From: Sporocytophaga myxococcoides | GTDB taxonomy: Bacteria > Bacteroidota > Bacteroidia > Cytophagales > Cytophagaceae | NCBI RefSeq assembly: GCF_000775915.1 | Contig: NZ_BBLT01000007.1 | Span: forward strand, 62,001-126,000 | Reading direction: 5' to 3' | DNA length: 64,000 nucleotides | In this document: positions 42,995 to 50,474 of the stretch, in pieces | How the letters are laid out: every line of letters begins with the position of its first letter | Position numbering within the stretch: the first letter of the stretch is position 1 | Notes under the pieces: generated by a model | What the model was told of the DNA's origin: nothing | Seen by the model: only the letters and a program-made list of their open reading frames with translations | The model's database searches: none | Made by a program: the position numbers and the translations under genes

Positions 42995-43074
42995 AGAAAT
43001 ATTTCATTATAATTCAAAAGTTTACGAAATTCGCACTTTAGTAAAAAGAATAACAAGGAGGTTTTGTTAAATAA

Positions 43075-43629
43075 ATGGCATTACAAAGAGGTCCGAGAGA
43101 TAGGGGTCCGAGACAAAAAGAAGAGCCCTATAACATCAATGAGAAAATTCGCGCTGTTAAGGTACGTGTAGTTGGTGAGAATATAGAACAAGGGATTTAT
43201 CCCATTCAGGAGGCGATTCAAATTGCAAAAGGTGTTGGGTTAGATCTGGTGGAAATATCTCCAAATGCAGATCCTCCGGTTTGTAAAGTCACAGATTACT
43301 CCAAATTTAAATACGAGCAGAAGAAAAAGCAAAAAGAGCTTAAAGCTAAAACTCATAAAGTTGTAGTAAAAGAAATCAGATTTGGTCCTAACACAGATGA
43401 TCATGATTTTGAATTTAAGTTGAAACATGCTCTAAACTTTCTGAAAGAAGGTTCAAAGGTGAAGGCTTATGTGCATTTTGTAGGTAGAACAATTGTCTAC
43501 AAAGAAAGAGGAGAACATTTGCTTTTGAAGTTTGCCAATGCACTGGAAGAAGTTGGAAAAGTAGAGGATATGCCAAAACTTGAAGGGAAGAGAATGATTA
43601 TCATGCTTACTCCGAAGTTGAAAAAATAA
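43075..43629 (+). CDS. infC: Translation initiation factor IF-3
   Basis: A 184-residue IF-3. The N-domain has '[70 protein letters not shown]' and the C-domain '[53 protein letters not shown]'. The start is ATG, with an in-frame TAA directly before it, so it does not use the rare AUU start known from enteric bacteria. A strong AAGGAGG at 43055-43061 lies 13 bases upstream, a rather long spacer. It lies 80 bp after thrS in the same operon. Confidence 0.97.
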   Translation: MALQRGPRDRGPRQKEEPYNINEKIRAVKVRVVGENIEQGIYPIQEAIQIAKGVGLDLVEISPNADPPVCKVTDYSKFKYEQKKKQKELKAKTHKVVVKEIRFGPNTDDHDFEFKLKHALNFLKEGSKVKAYVHFVGRTIVYKERGEHLLLKFANALEEVGKVEDMPKLEGKRMIIMLTPKLKK

Positions 43630-43655
43630 GCTTTAATTTAAAAGTAAACATAAAA

Positions 43656-43850
43656 ATGCCGAAAGTAAAAGTTAAATCTGGTGCAAAAAAGAGATTTAAG
43701 GTTACTGGAACTGGTAAAATTAAAAGAAAACACGCTTTTAAAAGCCACATCCTAACCAAAAAATCTACTAAAAGAAAAAGAGGGCTTACTCATGCTACTC
43801 TTGTAAGCAACGCTGATACTAACAACGTAAAAGCAATGCTTCAGCTATAA
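43656..43850 (+). CDS. rpmI: Large ribosomal subunit protein bL35
   Basis: A 64-residue, very basic protein ([44 protein letters not shown]), an unmistakable bL35. It begins 26 bases after the infC stop, and is followed by a 105-bp spacer with small hairpins before rplT. Confidence 0.97.
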   Translation: MPKVKVKSGAKKRFKVTGTGKIKRKHAFKSHILTKKSTKRKRGLTHATLVSNADTNNVKAMLQL

Positions 43851-43855
43851 TTGCG

Positions 43856-43928
43856 AATCAGTTTCTGATTTGTGATTAGGTTAAAATCAATGTTAAACCA
43901 GGATGCGGTATAAAGAACCCGAAAGGGT
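43856..43928 (+). promoter_or_regulatory. Hairpins in the rpmI-rplT spacer, possible bL20 control site
   Basis: AATCAG-TTT-CTGATT (43856-43870) and ACCC-GAAA-GGGT (43917-43928, a GNRA tetraloop) are predicted small hairpins, the second 27 bases before rplT. bL20 represses its own operon through RNA structure in other bacteria; use of these hairpins here is a guess from position. Confidence 0.3.
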
Positions 43929-43955
43929 CACCAAAATCCAAAAAACAAATTAATT

Positions 43956-44300
43956 ATGCCAAGGTCGGTACCATCGGTTGCTTCCCGCGAAAGAAGAAAA
44001 AAAGTATTAAAAGCTGCGAAAGGTTATTTCGGCAGAAGAAAAAACGTTCACACTGTAGCAAAAAACGCAGTTGAAAAAGGTCTTGTTTATGCTTATATCG
44101 GCAGAAAACAGAAGAAAAGACATTTCAGAAGTCTTTGGATTATGAGAATAAATGCAGCTGCAAGAGAGCAGGGGCTTTCTTACTCAAAATTCATGGGTAA
44201 ACTGAATGCTTCAGGATCTAAAATCAATAGAAAGGTTCTTGCTGATTTGGCATTGAACGATCCTGCTGCTTTTAAAGCAATTCTTCAAAAAGTTAAGTAA
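43956..44300 (+). CDS. rplT: Large ribosomal subunit protein bL20
   Basis: A 114-residue, basic protein with the usual bL20 sequence ([32 protein letters not shown]..., '[26 protein letters not shown]'). It assembles the 50S subunit and in several bacteria regulates the infC-rpmI-rplT operon. Here it is the last gene of the operon, followed by a strong terminator. Confidence 0.97.
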   Translation: MPRSVPSVASRERRKKVLKAAKGYFGRRKNVHTVAKNAVEKGLVYAYIGRKQKKRHFRSLWIMRINAAAREQGLSYSKFMGKLNASGSKINRKVLADLALNDPAAFKAILQKVK

Positions 44301-44321
44301 GAATTCATTTACTATGAATAT

Positions 44322-44354
44322 AAAAGTCCCTCATTTGAGGGACTTTTTTTTTCT
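44322..44354 (+). terminator. Rho-independent terminator of the thrS-rplT operon
   Basis: AAAAGTCCCTCA and TGAGGGACTTTT (44322-44347) form a GC-containing stem followed by a long T run, 21 bases after the rplT stop. Confidence 0.9.
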
Positions 44355-44471
44355 CTTAAGTTTATTTGTATTTTTTTTATAACTAGTTGATTTTTAGCCA
44401 CAATGAAATTGAAAATAAACATTCTCAACTTTTTATTTGTTAAAATTTAGAAGTCAATAAAAGTTTAATGA

Positions 44472-44873
44472 ATGGGCTTAAATTCAATTCTTTTAGTAGA
44501 TGATGATAATATCACTAATTTCATTAACAAAAGGCTTATTTCAAAACATTTGGAAAATCCCAAAATAGAAGTAGCCCTTAATGGTGAAGAAGGTATTGAT
44601 TATATCAAGGATAATTGCAATTCTGAAGACAAAACTTGTCCTGAACTTATCCTTTTGGATATAAATATGCCTGTCATGGATGGCATCGAGTTCCTTTCCA
44701 TTTTCAATAAAATGGATTTTAATAACAAGGAAAATGTCAAAGTTGCAATATTAACGACTTCTTCTAACCAAAAAGATGTGGATAAAGTAAAAAACCTGGG
44801 TGATTTTGAATACATTAATAAACCTCTCACAGAAGCTAAGCTTAAGAATCTACTTTCAAAAAATATTGATTAA
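44472..44873 (+). CDS. Stand-alone CheY-like response regulator
   Basis: A 133-residue single receiver domain. The acidic pocket (VDDDN), the phospho-acceptor aspartate in ELILLDINMPVMDG and the conserved lysine in EYINKPL are all present. It has an extended loop before the acceptor (NSEDKTCPELILLD), as in the Rcp1/cyanobacterial-type receivers common in Bacteroidota. There is no output domain and no histidine kinase nearby; the PAS kinase at 4.1-5.7 kb is the only kinase in the window, about 39 kb away. Confidence 0.85.
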   Translation: MGLNSILLVDDDNITNFINKRLISKHLENPKIEVALNGEEGIDYIKDNCNSEDKTCPELILLDINMPVMDGIEFLSIFNKMDFNNKENVKVAILTTSSNQKDVDKVKNLGDFEYINKPLTEAKLKNLLSKNID

Positions 44874-44916
44874 ATTTGAAGAAGTTTTCTGATAATTCAT
44901 CAATAAAAAGAAATTT

Positions 44917-45258
44917 ATGTATTCTGGTTTTGCTAAGTATTTTTTAGCTACTATTTTGATAGTTTTATTTTGGCGGTGTCAGTCTAATGATCAGCAAGAA
45001 GCTTCCGAATTTTATGTAAGGGCAAATTGCGAAATGTGTGAAGAAAGGATTGAAGCTACCGCAAATAGACTGGCAGGAGTTGAAAGTGCTGATTTTAATC
45101 TTGAAAGCCATCAACTAACCGTTACTTATGATACGGCTAAGATTTCCGAATTAGAAATTCATAAAGCTATAGCTAGTGTGGGGCATGGAACTAAGCTTGT
45201 TCCTATGAGTTCAACAGCTCATGATAAACTTCCAGGTTGTTGCAAAGAGATTGAATAA
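44917..45258 (+). CDS. Envelope HMA (heavy-metal-associated) domain protein
   Basis: A 113-residue protein with an N-terminal hydrophobic segment (FAKYFLATILIVLFWRC) and an HMA ferredoxin-fold domain at about 30-105. The metal site is C38-E-M-C41 in VRANCEMCEERIEA, the GMxCxxC-like loop in which M is shifted. A second CC pair occurs near the end (LPGCCKE). The cysteine at residue 21 could be lipidated, but the WRC context is not a standard lipobox, so it may just be membrane-anchored. It probably binds Cu(I) or another soft metal; no P-type ATPase is adjacent. Start is ATG; a terminator follows. Confidence 0.65.
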   Translation: MYSGFAKYFLATILIVLFWRCQSNDQQEASEFYVRANCEMCEERIEATANRLAGVESADFNLESHQLTVTYDTAKISELEIHKAIASVGHGTKLVPMSSTAHDKLPGCCKEIE

Positions 45259-45272
45259 TAGTACGAATAATA

Positions 45273-45312
45273 AAAAGGAGGTTTTTACTCGCAATAACCT
45301 CCTTTTATACTT
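45273..45312. terminator. Bidirectional terminator
   Basis: AAAAGGAGGTT (45273-45283) pairs with AACCTCCTTTT (45296-45306), with T-rich flanks on both strands, between the HMA gene and the convergent hypothetical gene. Confidence 0.8.
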
Positions 45313-45322
45313 TTTTAAATAA

Positions 45323-45700
45323 TTAAAGTTCTGCTTTTTGTTTACTGAGATCGTAATCCAGTAGTTCACTTAAGGTTCTTGTAAAAACAGTTCCTCCATT
45401 TTTTAAATCTTCATCAATCAATTCTGAATGCCCTAGCATCATTAGCCTTTTGATGTCATCAGGTTCTTCTTCTCTGGTATAATATATTGCTACATAATCA
45501 TCATCGCGAATGTCAAGGATATCAAATATGTCATTCACTTTATCCTGGACCTCCGCAATTAGTTTGGAATTAAGAAGAAAATACTGGATTCCTCCTAACT
45601 TATAGATAAGATGCCTGGGAAATGTTTTTTCAATAGATTCTAAAAACACGTTCCCTGATTCAGGGCTTCGAAACCGATATAATATTATAAAATTATTCAT
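45323..45700 (-). CDS. Hypothetical protein, 125 residues
   Basis: A cytoplasmic protein of 125 residues counted from the ATG at 45700 (MNNFIILYRFRSPESGNVFLE...). An in-frame extension of 19 residues upstream exists but looks unstructured. It shows alternating strands and helices with acidic patches (DILDIRDDDYVAIYYTREEEPDD) and ends DYDLSKQKAEL. No signal, membrane segment or known motif. It lies 118 bp after the erythromycin-esterase-like gene on the same strand. Function unknown. Confidence 0.5.
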   Translation of the reverse strand: MNNFIILYRFRSPESGNVFLESIEKTFPRHLIYKLGGIQYFLLNSKLIAEVQDKVNDIFDILDIRDDDYVAIYYTREEEPDDIKRLMMLGHSELIDEDLKNGGTVFTRTLSELLDYDLSKQKAEL

Positions 45701-45818
45701 ATGTATTGGTTTAAATTTGAAATCCAACGAACTAAAATCGGAAGATCTTTTAAACATGAAAAGCTTAAATGCTCCTCCCTGCTTCTATATTTTAACCTTT
45801 ACAATTTTTTTAAAGTTT

Positions 45819-47120
45819 CTACATTCCGAAGGGATAAGTCTCCGGAGTTTCAGATTTATCTGGAGCTGTGTGAATTGGATGTAGTGCTTTTGTTTCATCA
45901 AAGAACAAAAAAGCATCATACCTTTCTGCCATTATTGAGGGGACATAATTCCCCCAATGCTCTCTCTCAGGATTGTAAACAACGCCAATGGCTCTGTGTG
46001 GAATGGATTTTCTATAAACTCCTTTTTGCTTTTCCGAAATAATTAATCGATTGGTGGCAGATTCATTATGGAGCATTGCTTCAATGCTATCTTCCCTGGC
46101 TTCCGGCACTTCCATGATCTTCATTGGGGCGCCCCATTTAGGCCCTGCAACAACTGTCCCTTTGTATGATCCTAAACCAACCAATACAACTCCATCAGAT
46201 TGATGTTTTTCCCGCAAAATTTGTCCGATATTTAGTAATCCATCATCCTTCATATCTGTTGCACGGGCATCTCCTATGTGAGTATTGTGTTCCCAAATGA
46301 TAGCCTTTGCATTTTTTCCATGAAATTTCATTAAACGCTCTAAGGTATCGGCCATATGCATATCCCGGATGTTCCAGGAGTTGGAACCAAACGAAAGCAT
46401 ATCACTATAATACTTTTCCGCATTGAGGGCTACATATGCGTTCTGTTCCGTATTTAAAGGAGCCTCTCGGTCTTTGTCGTAACCTGGCAATTTGGATTTT
46501 ATCTGAAGTAATAGTGCTTTTACTTTTTCTTTGCAAATTTTTGAAATGTTTCCCGGATGCTTGTGATCATCTCCATGAAATGGTTCAAAGCAATGAATGG
46601 CTGATTTTACATATTCTGCCGCTTCAGGATCTTCTGTTGACAGGTATTTGAGCATATTGTCAAGAGATTCGTATAGACTGTAAACATCAAGTCCATAGAA
46701 TCCTGCTTTATGATGGTCTTCCAAATGAAGATTATGATTTTTAAGCCATTCTGCGAGGGCTGCAATTTCCCAGTTAGACCACATCCAGGTTGGCCAACGG
46801 TTAAATTTCTTTAATAAGTCAGTAACCTTAACCGGAGCATCTGGATAGCTTTTCACAAATCTGTTGACTTGGTAGCAATCTGGCCAATCTCCTTCAACGG
46901 CAATAAAAGAAAAACCTTTTTCCTCTATAAGCCTTTTGCTTATTGCAGTCCTCCATATATAATACTCATGTGTCCCATGGGATGCTTCCCCAAGCAGAAC
47001 GTACTTTGAATCACCGATCAATTGAATTAAAGGATCCAGATCTGCTGCCGAAGACAAGGGACTATGAATTGTAACAGGTTCACTGCTTGAGATTTTTTTT
47101 GAAGTAGCGGTAGGTTTCAT
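45819..47120 (-). CDS. Erythromycin-esterase family protein
   Basis: A 433-residue member of the erythromycin esterase (EreA/EreB-like) family. Diagnostic segments: 'YVLLGEASHGTHEYYIWRTAISKRLIEEKGFSFIAVEGDWPDCYQVNRFV', 'WMWSNWEIAALAEWLKNHN', 'GFYGLDVYSLYESLDNML', and 'IIWEHNTHIGDARATDM' with catalytic-type E and H residues (E and H in GEASHG, H in EHNTHIGD). Family members range from macrolide esterases to enzymes of unknown substrate, and chromosomal Bacteroidota copies are mostly uncharacterised, so a resistance role is not implied. It has a slightly unusual C-terminal 'HPIHTAPDKSETPETYPFGM' tail. The hypothetical gene at 45323 may be co-transcribed. Confidence 0.8.
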   Translation of the reverse strand: MKPTATSKKISSSEPVTIHSPLSSAADLDPLIQLIGDSKYVLLGEASHGTHEYYIWRTAISKRLIEEKGFSFIAVEGDWPDCYQVNRFVKSYPDAPVKVTDLLKKFNRWPTWMWSNWEIAALAEWLKNHNLHLEDHHKAGFYGLDVYSLYESLDNMLKYLSTEDPEAAEYVKSAIHCFEPFHGDDHKHPGNISKICKEKVKALLLQIKSKLPGYDKDREAPLNTEQNAYVALNAEKYYSDMLSFGSNSWNIRDMHMADTLERLMKFHGKNAKAIIWEHNTHIGDARATDMKDDGLLNIGQILREKHQSDGVVLVGLGSYKGTVVAGPKWGAPMKIMEVPEAREDSIEAMLHNESATNRLIISEKQKGVYRKSIPHRAIGVVYNPEREHWGNYVPSIMAERYDAFLFFDETKALHPIHTAPDKSETPETYPFGM

Positions 47121-47212
47121 ATTGGATAAAGTTCAAAAAGTCCAACTCAAGCTAACCTTTTTTGTTGTGGATTTTATTAGATGCAGGTATGAAAAAAGTT
47201 ATTTAAAATAAT

Positions 47213-47252
47213 AGAAAAAAGAGACAGGTCTTATCAAGAACCTGTCTCAACC
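47213..47252 (-). terminator. Terminator of the ahpC/AhpD-like operon
   Basis: GAGACAGGT (47221-47229) pairs with ACCTGTCTC (47240-47248), and on the minus strand is followed by TTTTTTCTATT. It lies 12 bases after the AhpD-like stop. Confidence 0.85.
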
Positions 47253-47259
47253 AAACAAA

Positions 47260-47841
47260 TTACAGAACAGCAGCAAGACTTTTTAATACTGCTCCTAATC
47301 TGATAGAATCAAGAATTCTGGATTGGGAGGTATTTAGTTTTAAGAGTGATTCTTCGTGTGCATTGACACACATTTCACAGCCGTTTAAGGCACTGATTAC
47401 AAGGCTTACAAGTTCGAAGAATTCTTTACCTGTAACAGGTGATGCCATAATACTCATTTTTATGCCCGCCGGCGTCTGGGTATAGAAGTCCTTTTGGGTG
47501 AAATGTCTGAAACGATAGTACACATTGTTTGCATTCAGTAAGGACACACAAGACGCTATCTCTGCAATTTCTTCATCCGAAGCTCCTTCTTCTTTACTCC
47601 TTGATTCAAGTCCCTTTATAAGAACTTGATTTTTTTCATTAATAGCTACACCATATGCAATTAAGTAAGACTCTTTTTTTGTGAGGTTTGGAGAATTAAA
47701 CCCATTGCTGATATTTATTCTTAAATCTTTGAGATATTTCGGATATTTTTCTCCTATGTTTGTTAATGTACTATTATCAATGGATTCGACGCCAACTTCT
47801 CTTAGAAGTGTTGTCAGTGTATCTGAAGTTATAGTTGTCAT
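47260..47841 (-). CDS. AhpD-like carboxymuconolactone-decarboxylase-family protein
   Basis: A 193-residue protein from the ATG at 47841. The C-terminal half holds the AhpD redox motif C155-E-M-C158-x3-H162 (GCEMCVNAHEESL), used in mycobacterial AhpD to reduce AhpC. The N-terminal half contains a second degenerate helical repeat (SYLIAYGVAINEKN). It lies 17 bp after the ahpC gene, so both genes form an operon divergent from oxyR. The likely role is thiol-dependent regeneration of the peroxiredoxin during peroxide stress. Confidence 0.85.
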   Translation of the reverse strand: MTTITSDTLTTLLREVGVESIDNSTLTNIGEKYPKYLKDLRINISNGFNSPNLTKKESYLIAYGVAINEKNQVLIKGLESRSKEEGASDEEIAEIASCVSLLNANNVYYRFRHFTQKDFYTQTPAGIKMSIMASPVTGKEFFELVSLVISALNGCEMCVNAHEESLLKLNTSQSRILDSIRLGAVLKSLAAVL

Positions 47842-47858
47842 TTTAAAGTTAATTAGTG

Positions 47859-48413
47859 TTAAACTGCTAAAGTTGCTTCTCCTTTGGTCCAGTTGCAAGG
47901 ACAAAGTTCATCTGTTTGCAATGCATCAAGCACTCTTAATACCTCATTTACATTTCTCCCTACGCTAAGGTCATTAAGACTTACCCATCTAACAATGCCA
48001 GTTGGATCTACAATATATGTTGCCCTGTAGGCCACTTTTTCTTCTGCTTCCAATATTCCCAATTCTTCTGCAAGTGATCTGTTAGTATCTGCAAGCATTG
48101 GAAATTTTAGATCTTTTAAGTCGTTATGATTGTTTCTCCAGGCATGGTGAACAAATTCTGAATCAGTTGAAGCCCCAATAAGTATTGCATCCCGATCTGC
48201 AAAATCCTGAGCTCTCTTATTGAATTCAGCTATTTCGGTAGGACAAACAAAGGTGAAATCTTTGGGCCACCAGAACATTACTAACCATTGATTATTGGTT
48301 TTATAATCCTCAGAACTGAACTCTGAAAATTCTTTACCTTTTTCCAGTGAAACCACGGTCTTTTTTCTGAATTCCGGAAATGCTGAACCTACTGACAAAA
48401 TATAGTTTTTCAT
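47859..48413 (-). CDS. ahpC: AhpC-type peroxiredoxin
   Basis: A 184-residue peroxiredoxin that reduces hydrogen peroxide and organic hydroperoxides. The start is the ATG at 48413 (MKNYILSVGSAFPEF); an in-frame extension reaches into the promoter and is rejected. The peroxidatic cysteine is C57 in FTFVCPTE, and the C-terminus contains C171 and C173 in ELCPCNW, a resolving CPC motif. It resembles the AhpC of actinobacteria and Bacteroidota that pair with AhpD. It is transcribed divergently from oxyR, with a near-consensus promoter overlapped by a palindrome. Confidence 0.9.
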   Translation of the reverse strand: MKNYILSVGSAFPEFRKKTVVSLEKGKEFSEFSSEDYKTNNQWLVMFWWPKDFTFVCPTEIAEFNKRAQDFADRDAILIGASTDSEFVHHAWRNNHNDLKDLKFPMLADTNRSLAEELGILEAEEKVAYRATYIVDPTGIVRWVSLNDLSVGRNVNEVLRVLDALQTDELCPCNWTKGEATLAV

Positions 48414-48451
48414 GAGTTTAATGTTTTTGTTATGTGAAATTTGAACTGATG

Positions 48452-48483
48452 CAAATATGGGGCACTTGTTCTGATAGAACAAA
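48452..48483 (-). promoter_or_regulatory. Promoter of ahpC (Bacteroidota type)
   Basis: Reading the minus strand, TTTG (complement of 48480-48483), 20-base spacer, CATATTTG (complement of 48452-48459): one mismatch from the -33 TTTG / -7 TAnnTTTG consensus. The spacing is as expected. The OxyR-type palindrome covers its -33 element and spacer. Confidence 0.55.
48466..48482. promoter_or_regulatory. Candidate OxyR operator between ahpC and oxyR
   Basis: TTGTTCT-GAT-AGAACAA, a perfect 17-bp palindrome with 7-bp arms, in the 103-bp divergent spacer. It has the T-N11-A shape of LysR-family sites and lies over the ahpC -33 element, where an activator would contact RNA polymerase, and 34 bases before the oxyR ATG. 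Confidence 0.65.
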
Positions 48484-48516
48484 TTGATTATTTTTATAGG
48501 AGAATAGATAGAAACT

Positions 48517-49455
48517 ATGACACTGGTTCAATTGGAATATATCGTGGCCCTGGATACATTCAGGCATTTTGGGATTGCAGCTGAAAAATGTTTTGTAACC
48601 CAACCAACCTTAAGTATGCAGATTCAAAAGTTAGAAGAAGAGCTTGGGATTCTTTTGTTTGACAGAGGAAAACAACCGGTAATACCAACAGATGCCGGAA
48701 AAGATGTAATTGCACAAGCCCGCAGAATACTAAAAGAATCTGCTAAGATAAAAGAGATTATTAATTCAAAAAAAGGTCTTTTAGAAGGAGAAATAAAGAT
48801 TGGGATAATTCCAACACTTGCCCCATATCTCATTCCTTTATTTCTCCCTTCCTTTATAAAAAAGTATACTTCTGTCAAAGTAATTCTGGAGGAGCTGAAA
48901 ACAGAAGATATTTTATATAGATTAAAAAATGATCTGCTGGATACTGGAATTTTGGTGGGGCCTTTGGGAGATCCCCAGATACATGAGAAGAAATTGTTTT
49001 ATGAACCATTCGTAGCTTATGTTTCGAAAAAACATACATTATACAAGAAAAAGATTTTGAAGGAGGAAGATCTGGAGGTAAATGACTTATGGCTTTTGCA
49101 GGAAGGGCATTGTATGAGGAGTCAGGTTTTGAAAATGTGTAAAGCATCAGGTCATGACAATGGAGACAGTCAGGTAATATACGAGGCAGGTAGTATCGAG
49201 ACATTAAAGAAGCTTGTCGAATTGAATCAGGGGGTAACCCTTTTGCCGGAGTTGGCTTTAGCTGATTTAAATGCAGGTCAAAGAGGAATGGTAAGATATT
49301 TTTATGAGCCAGAGCCCGTAAGAGAGGTCGTACTGGTAACACATAGAAATATTGTGAAGGAAAGACTGAATGAAGTACTATCAGAAGAGATTATAGCCAA
49401 AGTTCCTCAAAAAATGAAAAAAGATAATCCGAACATAATTAACATTGAGTTATAA
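48517..49455 (+). CDS. oxyR: OxyR-type LysR-family peroxide sensor
   Basis: A 312-residue LysR regulator. The N-terminal helix-turn-helix is 'LVQLEYIVALDTFRHFGIAAEKCFVTQPTLSMQIQKLEEELGILLFDR'. The redox cysteines fall at C199 and C208 (EGHCMRSQVLKMC), the same numbers as in E. coli OxyR, so peroxide-driven disulfide formation is well supported. It is divergent from ahpC, its usual target, with a palindrome between them. It shares a hairpin at its 3' end with the convergent HAD gene. Length is normal. Confidence 0.92.
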   Translation: MTLVQLEYIVALDTFRHFGIAAEKCFVTQPTLSMQIQKLEEELGILLFDRGKQPVIPTDAGKDVIAQARRILKESAKIKEIINSKKGLLEGEIKIGIIPTLAPYLIPLFLPSFIKKYTSVKVILEELKTEDILYRLKNDLLDTGILVGPLGDPQIHEKKLFYEPFVAYVSKKHTLYKKKILKEEDLEVNDLWLLQEGHCMRSQVLKMCKASGHDNGDSQVIYEAGSIETLKKLVELNQGVTLLPELALADLNAGQRGMVRYFYEPEPVREVVLVTHRNIVKERLNEVLSEEIIAKVPQKMKKDNPNIINIEL

Positions 49456-49488
49456 GTAAATATTCAGCTATTAAAGCTGAATATTTAC
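49456..49488. terminator. 14-bp hairpin at the oxyR / HAD gene junction
   Basis: GTAAATATTCAGCT (49456-49469) pairs exactly with AGCTGAATATTTAC (49475-49488). The right arm is inside the last codons of the HAD gene, and the left arm starts right after the oxyR stop. AT-rich and without T run. Confidence 0.45.
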
Positions 49489-50073
49489 ATCTACATATTG
49501 CCTTATGTCTGTAGCCATCATTCCTCCTTCCAATGCAGCTTTAATACCTGCATCTCCGTCTTCAAATACCTGACAGAATTGAGGTTCAATACCAATCAAT
49601 GATGCACATTGTAAAAATGTATCTGGTGCAGGTTTAGGATTCTTGACATCTTCACAAGTTACAATGTGTTCAAATTTGTCAAGTATACCTGCAGCTTTCA
49701 AGGTCATCATTGCAATTTCACGCGTAGCTCCGGTTCCCAGTGCTATAGGAAGTTTTCCTTCATATTTAAGAACAATATCATATACAGGTTGAAGCGGTTT
49801 GACCTCATGAACCAGTTCGAGGTACAGATTTTCTTTTTTTTGACCAATTTCACGGCCGTTAAAGTCAAGGCCAAGATGTTTCATTAAAAGCTCAAAAACT
49901 GTAAGTGTAGGAACTCCTGCATACGCTTTAAAGAAATCCAAGGGGAAATCAAAGCCATATTCATTACAAGCAATCTGACTAGCTTTATAATGAAGGTACA
50001 TAGTATCTACAAGGGTGCCATCTATATCAAATATTAAACCTTTAGTATTAGATGCAATTGGAATTTCAATCAT
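49471..50073 (-). CDS. HAD-IA phosphatase, beta-phosphoglucomutase/YqaB-like
   Basis: A 200-residue HAD-superfamily protein with the catalytic D16 and D18 in IFDIDGTLVDT, a helical cap (about 25-85), motif II in ALGTGATREIAMMTL, motif III K in KNPKPAPDTFLQCA and motif IV acidic pair in VFEDGDAGIKAALEGGM. The order and cap suggest a sugar-phosphate phosphatase (such as YqaB fructose-1-phosphatase) or beta-phosphoglucomutase; these cannot be separated by eye. No sugar-metabolism genes are next to it. Convergent with oxyR. Confidence 0.75.
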   Translation of the reverse strand: MIEIPIASNTKGLIFDIDGTLVDTMYLHYKASQIACNEYGFDFPLDFFKAYAGVPTLTVFELLMKHLGLDFNGREIGQKKENLYLELVHEVKPLQPVYDIVLKYEGKLPIALGTGATREIAMMTLKAAGILDKFEHIVTCEDVKNPKPAPDTFLQCASLIGIEPQFCQVFEDGDAGIKAALEGGMMATDIRQYVDVNIQL

Positions 50074-50474
50074 AATTATAATCTATATAACAAACATAAG
50101 GTAAGTAGCAGAAAATTCAATGATAACATCTGAAATTATAGAAGCTTTTTTTATGTAATCTCTTACTGTTTTTTAATTTTTATCATTATTCATGTATATG
50201 GAGATGAACATGAAGTTGACTTTTAATTCTTTAGTAATAAATTATTTTGTGACTTTTAATGAACCAACAGAGGTTTGTTCATCCGACTTGCCTGAAAATG
50301 TTTTTTGTCATGGATATTTATTCAAGTTGCGAAACACAGTTTTTTAGAAAAGATAAGGTAGACTTTAGTGAAGCAGATTTTACCTAATTTCTAAATCAAT
50401 CTAATGGCCCATTTAATGATTTTATTCGATGAATTTTGTTTTCTTTGTAGAAATCATTTCGACTTAAAGAACTT
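50074..50474. other. Divergent spacer, 401 bp
   Basis: Largest gene-free region in this part of the window, between two divergent genes. It contains the promoters for both but no clear consensus, hairpin or RNA element. A 51-codon frame (50192-50347) is present but lacks support. Confidence 0.45.

Noticed and set aside
45819-47120. Erythromycin-esterase homologue as a resistance gene
   Set aside because: The family is broad and mostly uncharacterised in chromosomes; no mobile context or resistance neighbours here.
50192-50347. A 51-codon frame (MYMEMNMKLTFNSLV...) in the 401-bp spacer
   Set aside because: No Shine-Dalgarno, no recognised family, composition like the surrounding AT-rich DNA, and no neighbour coupling. 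Conservation in a related genome would be needed to accept it.
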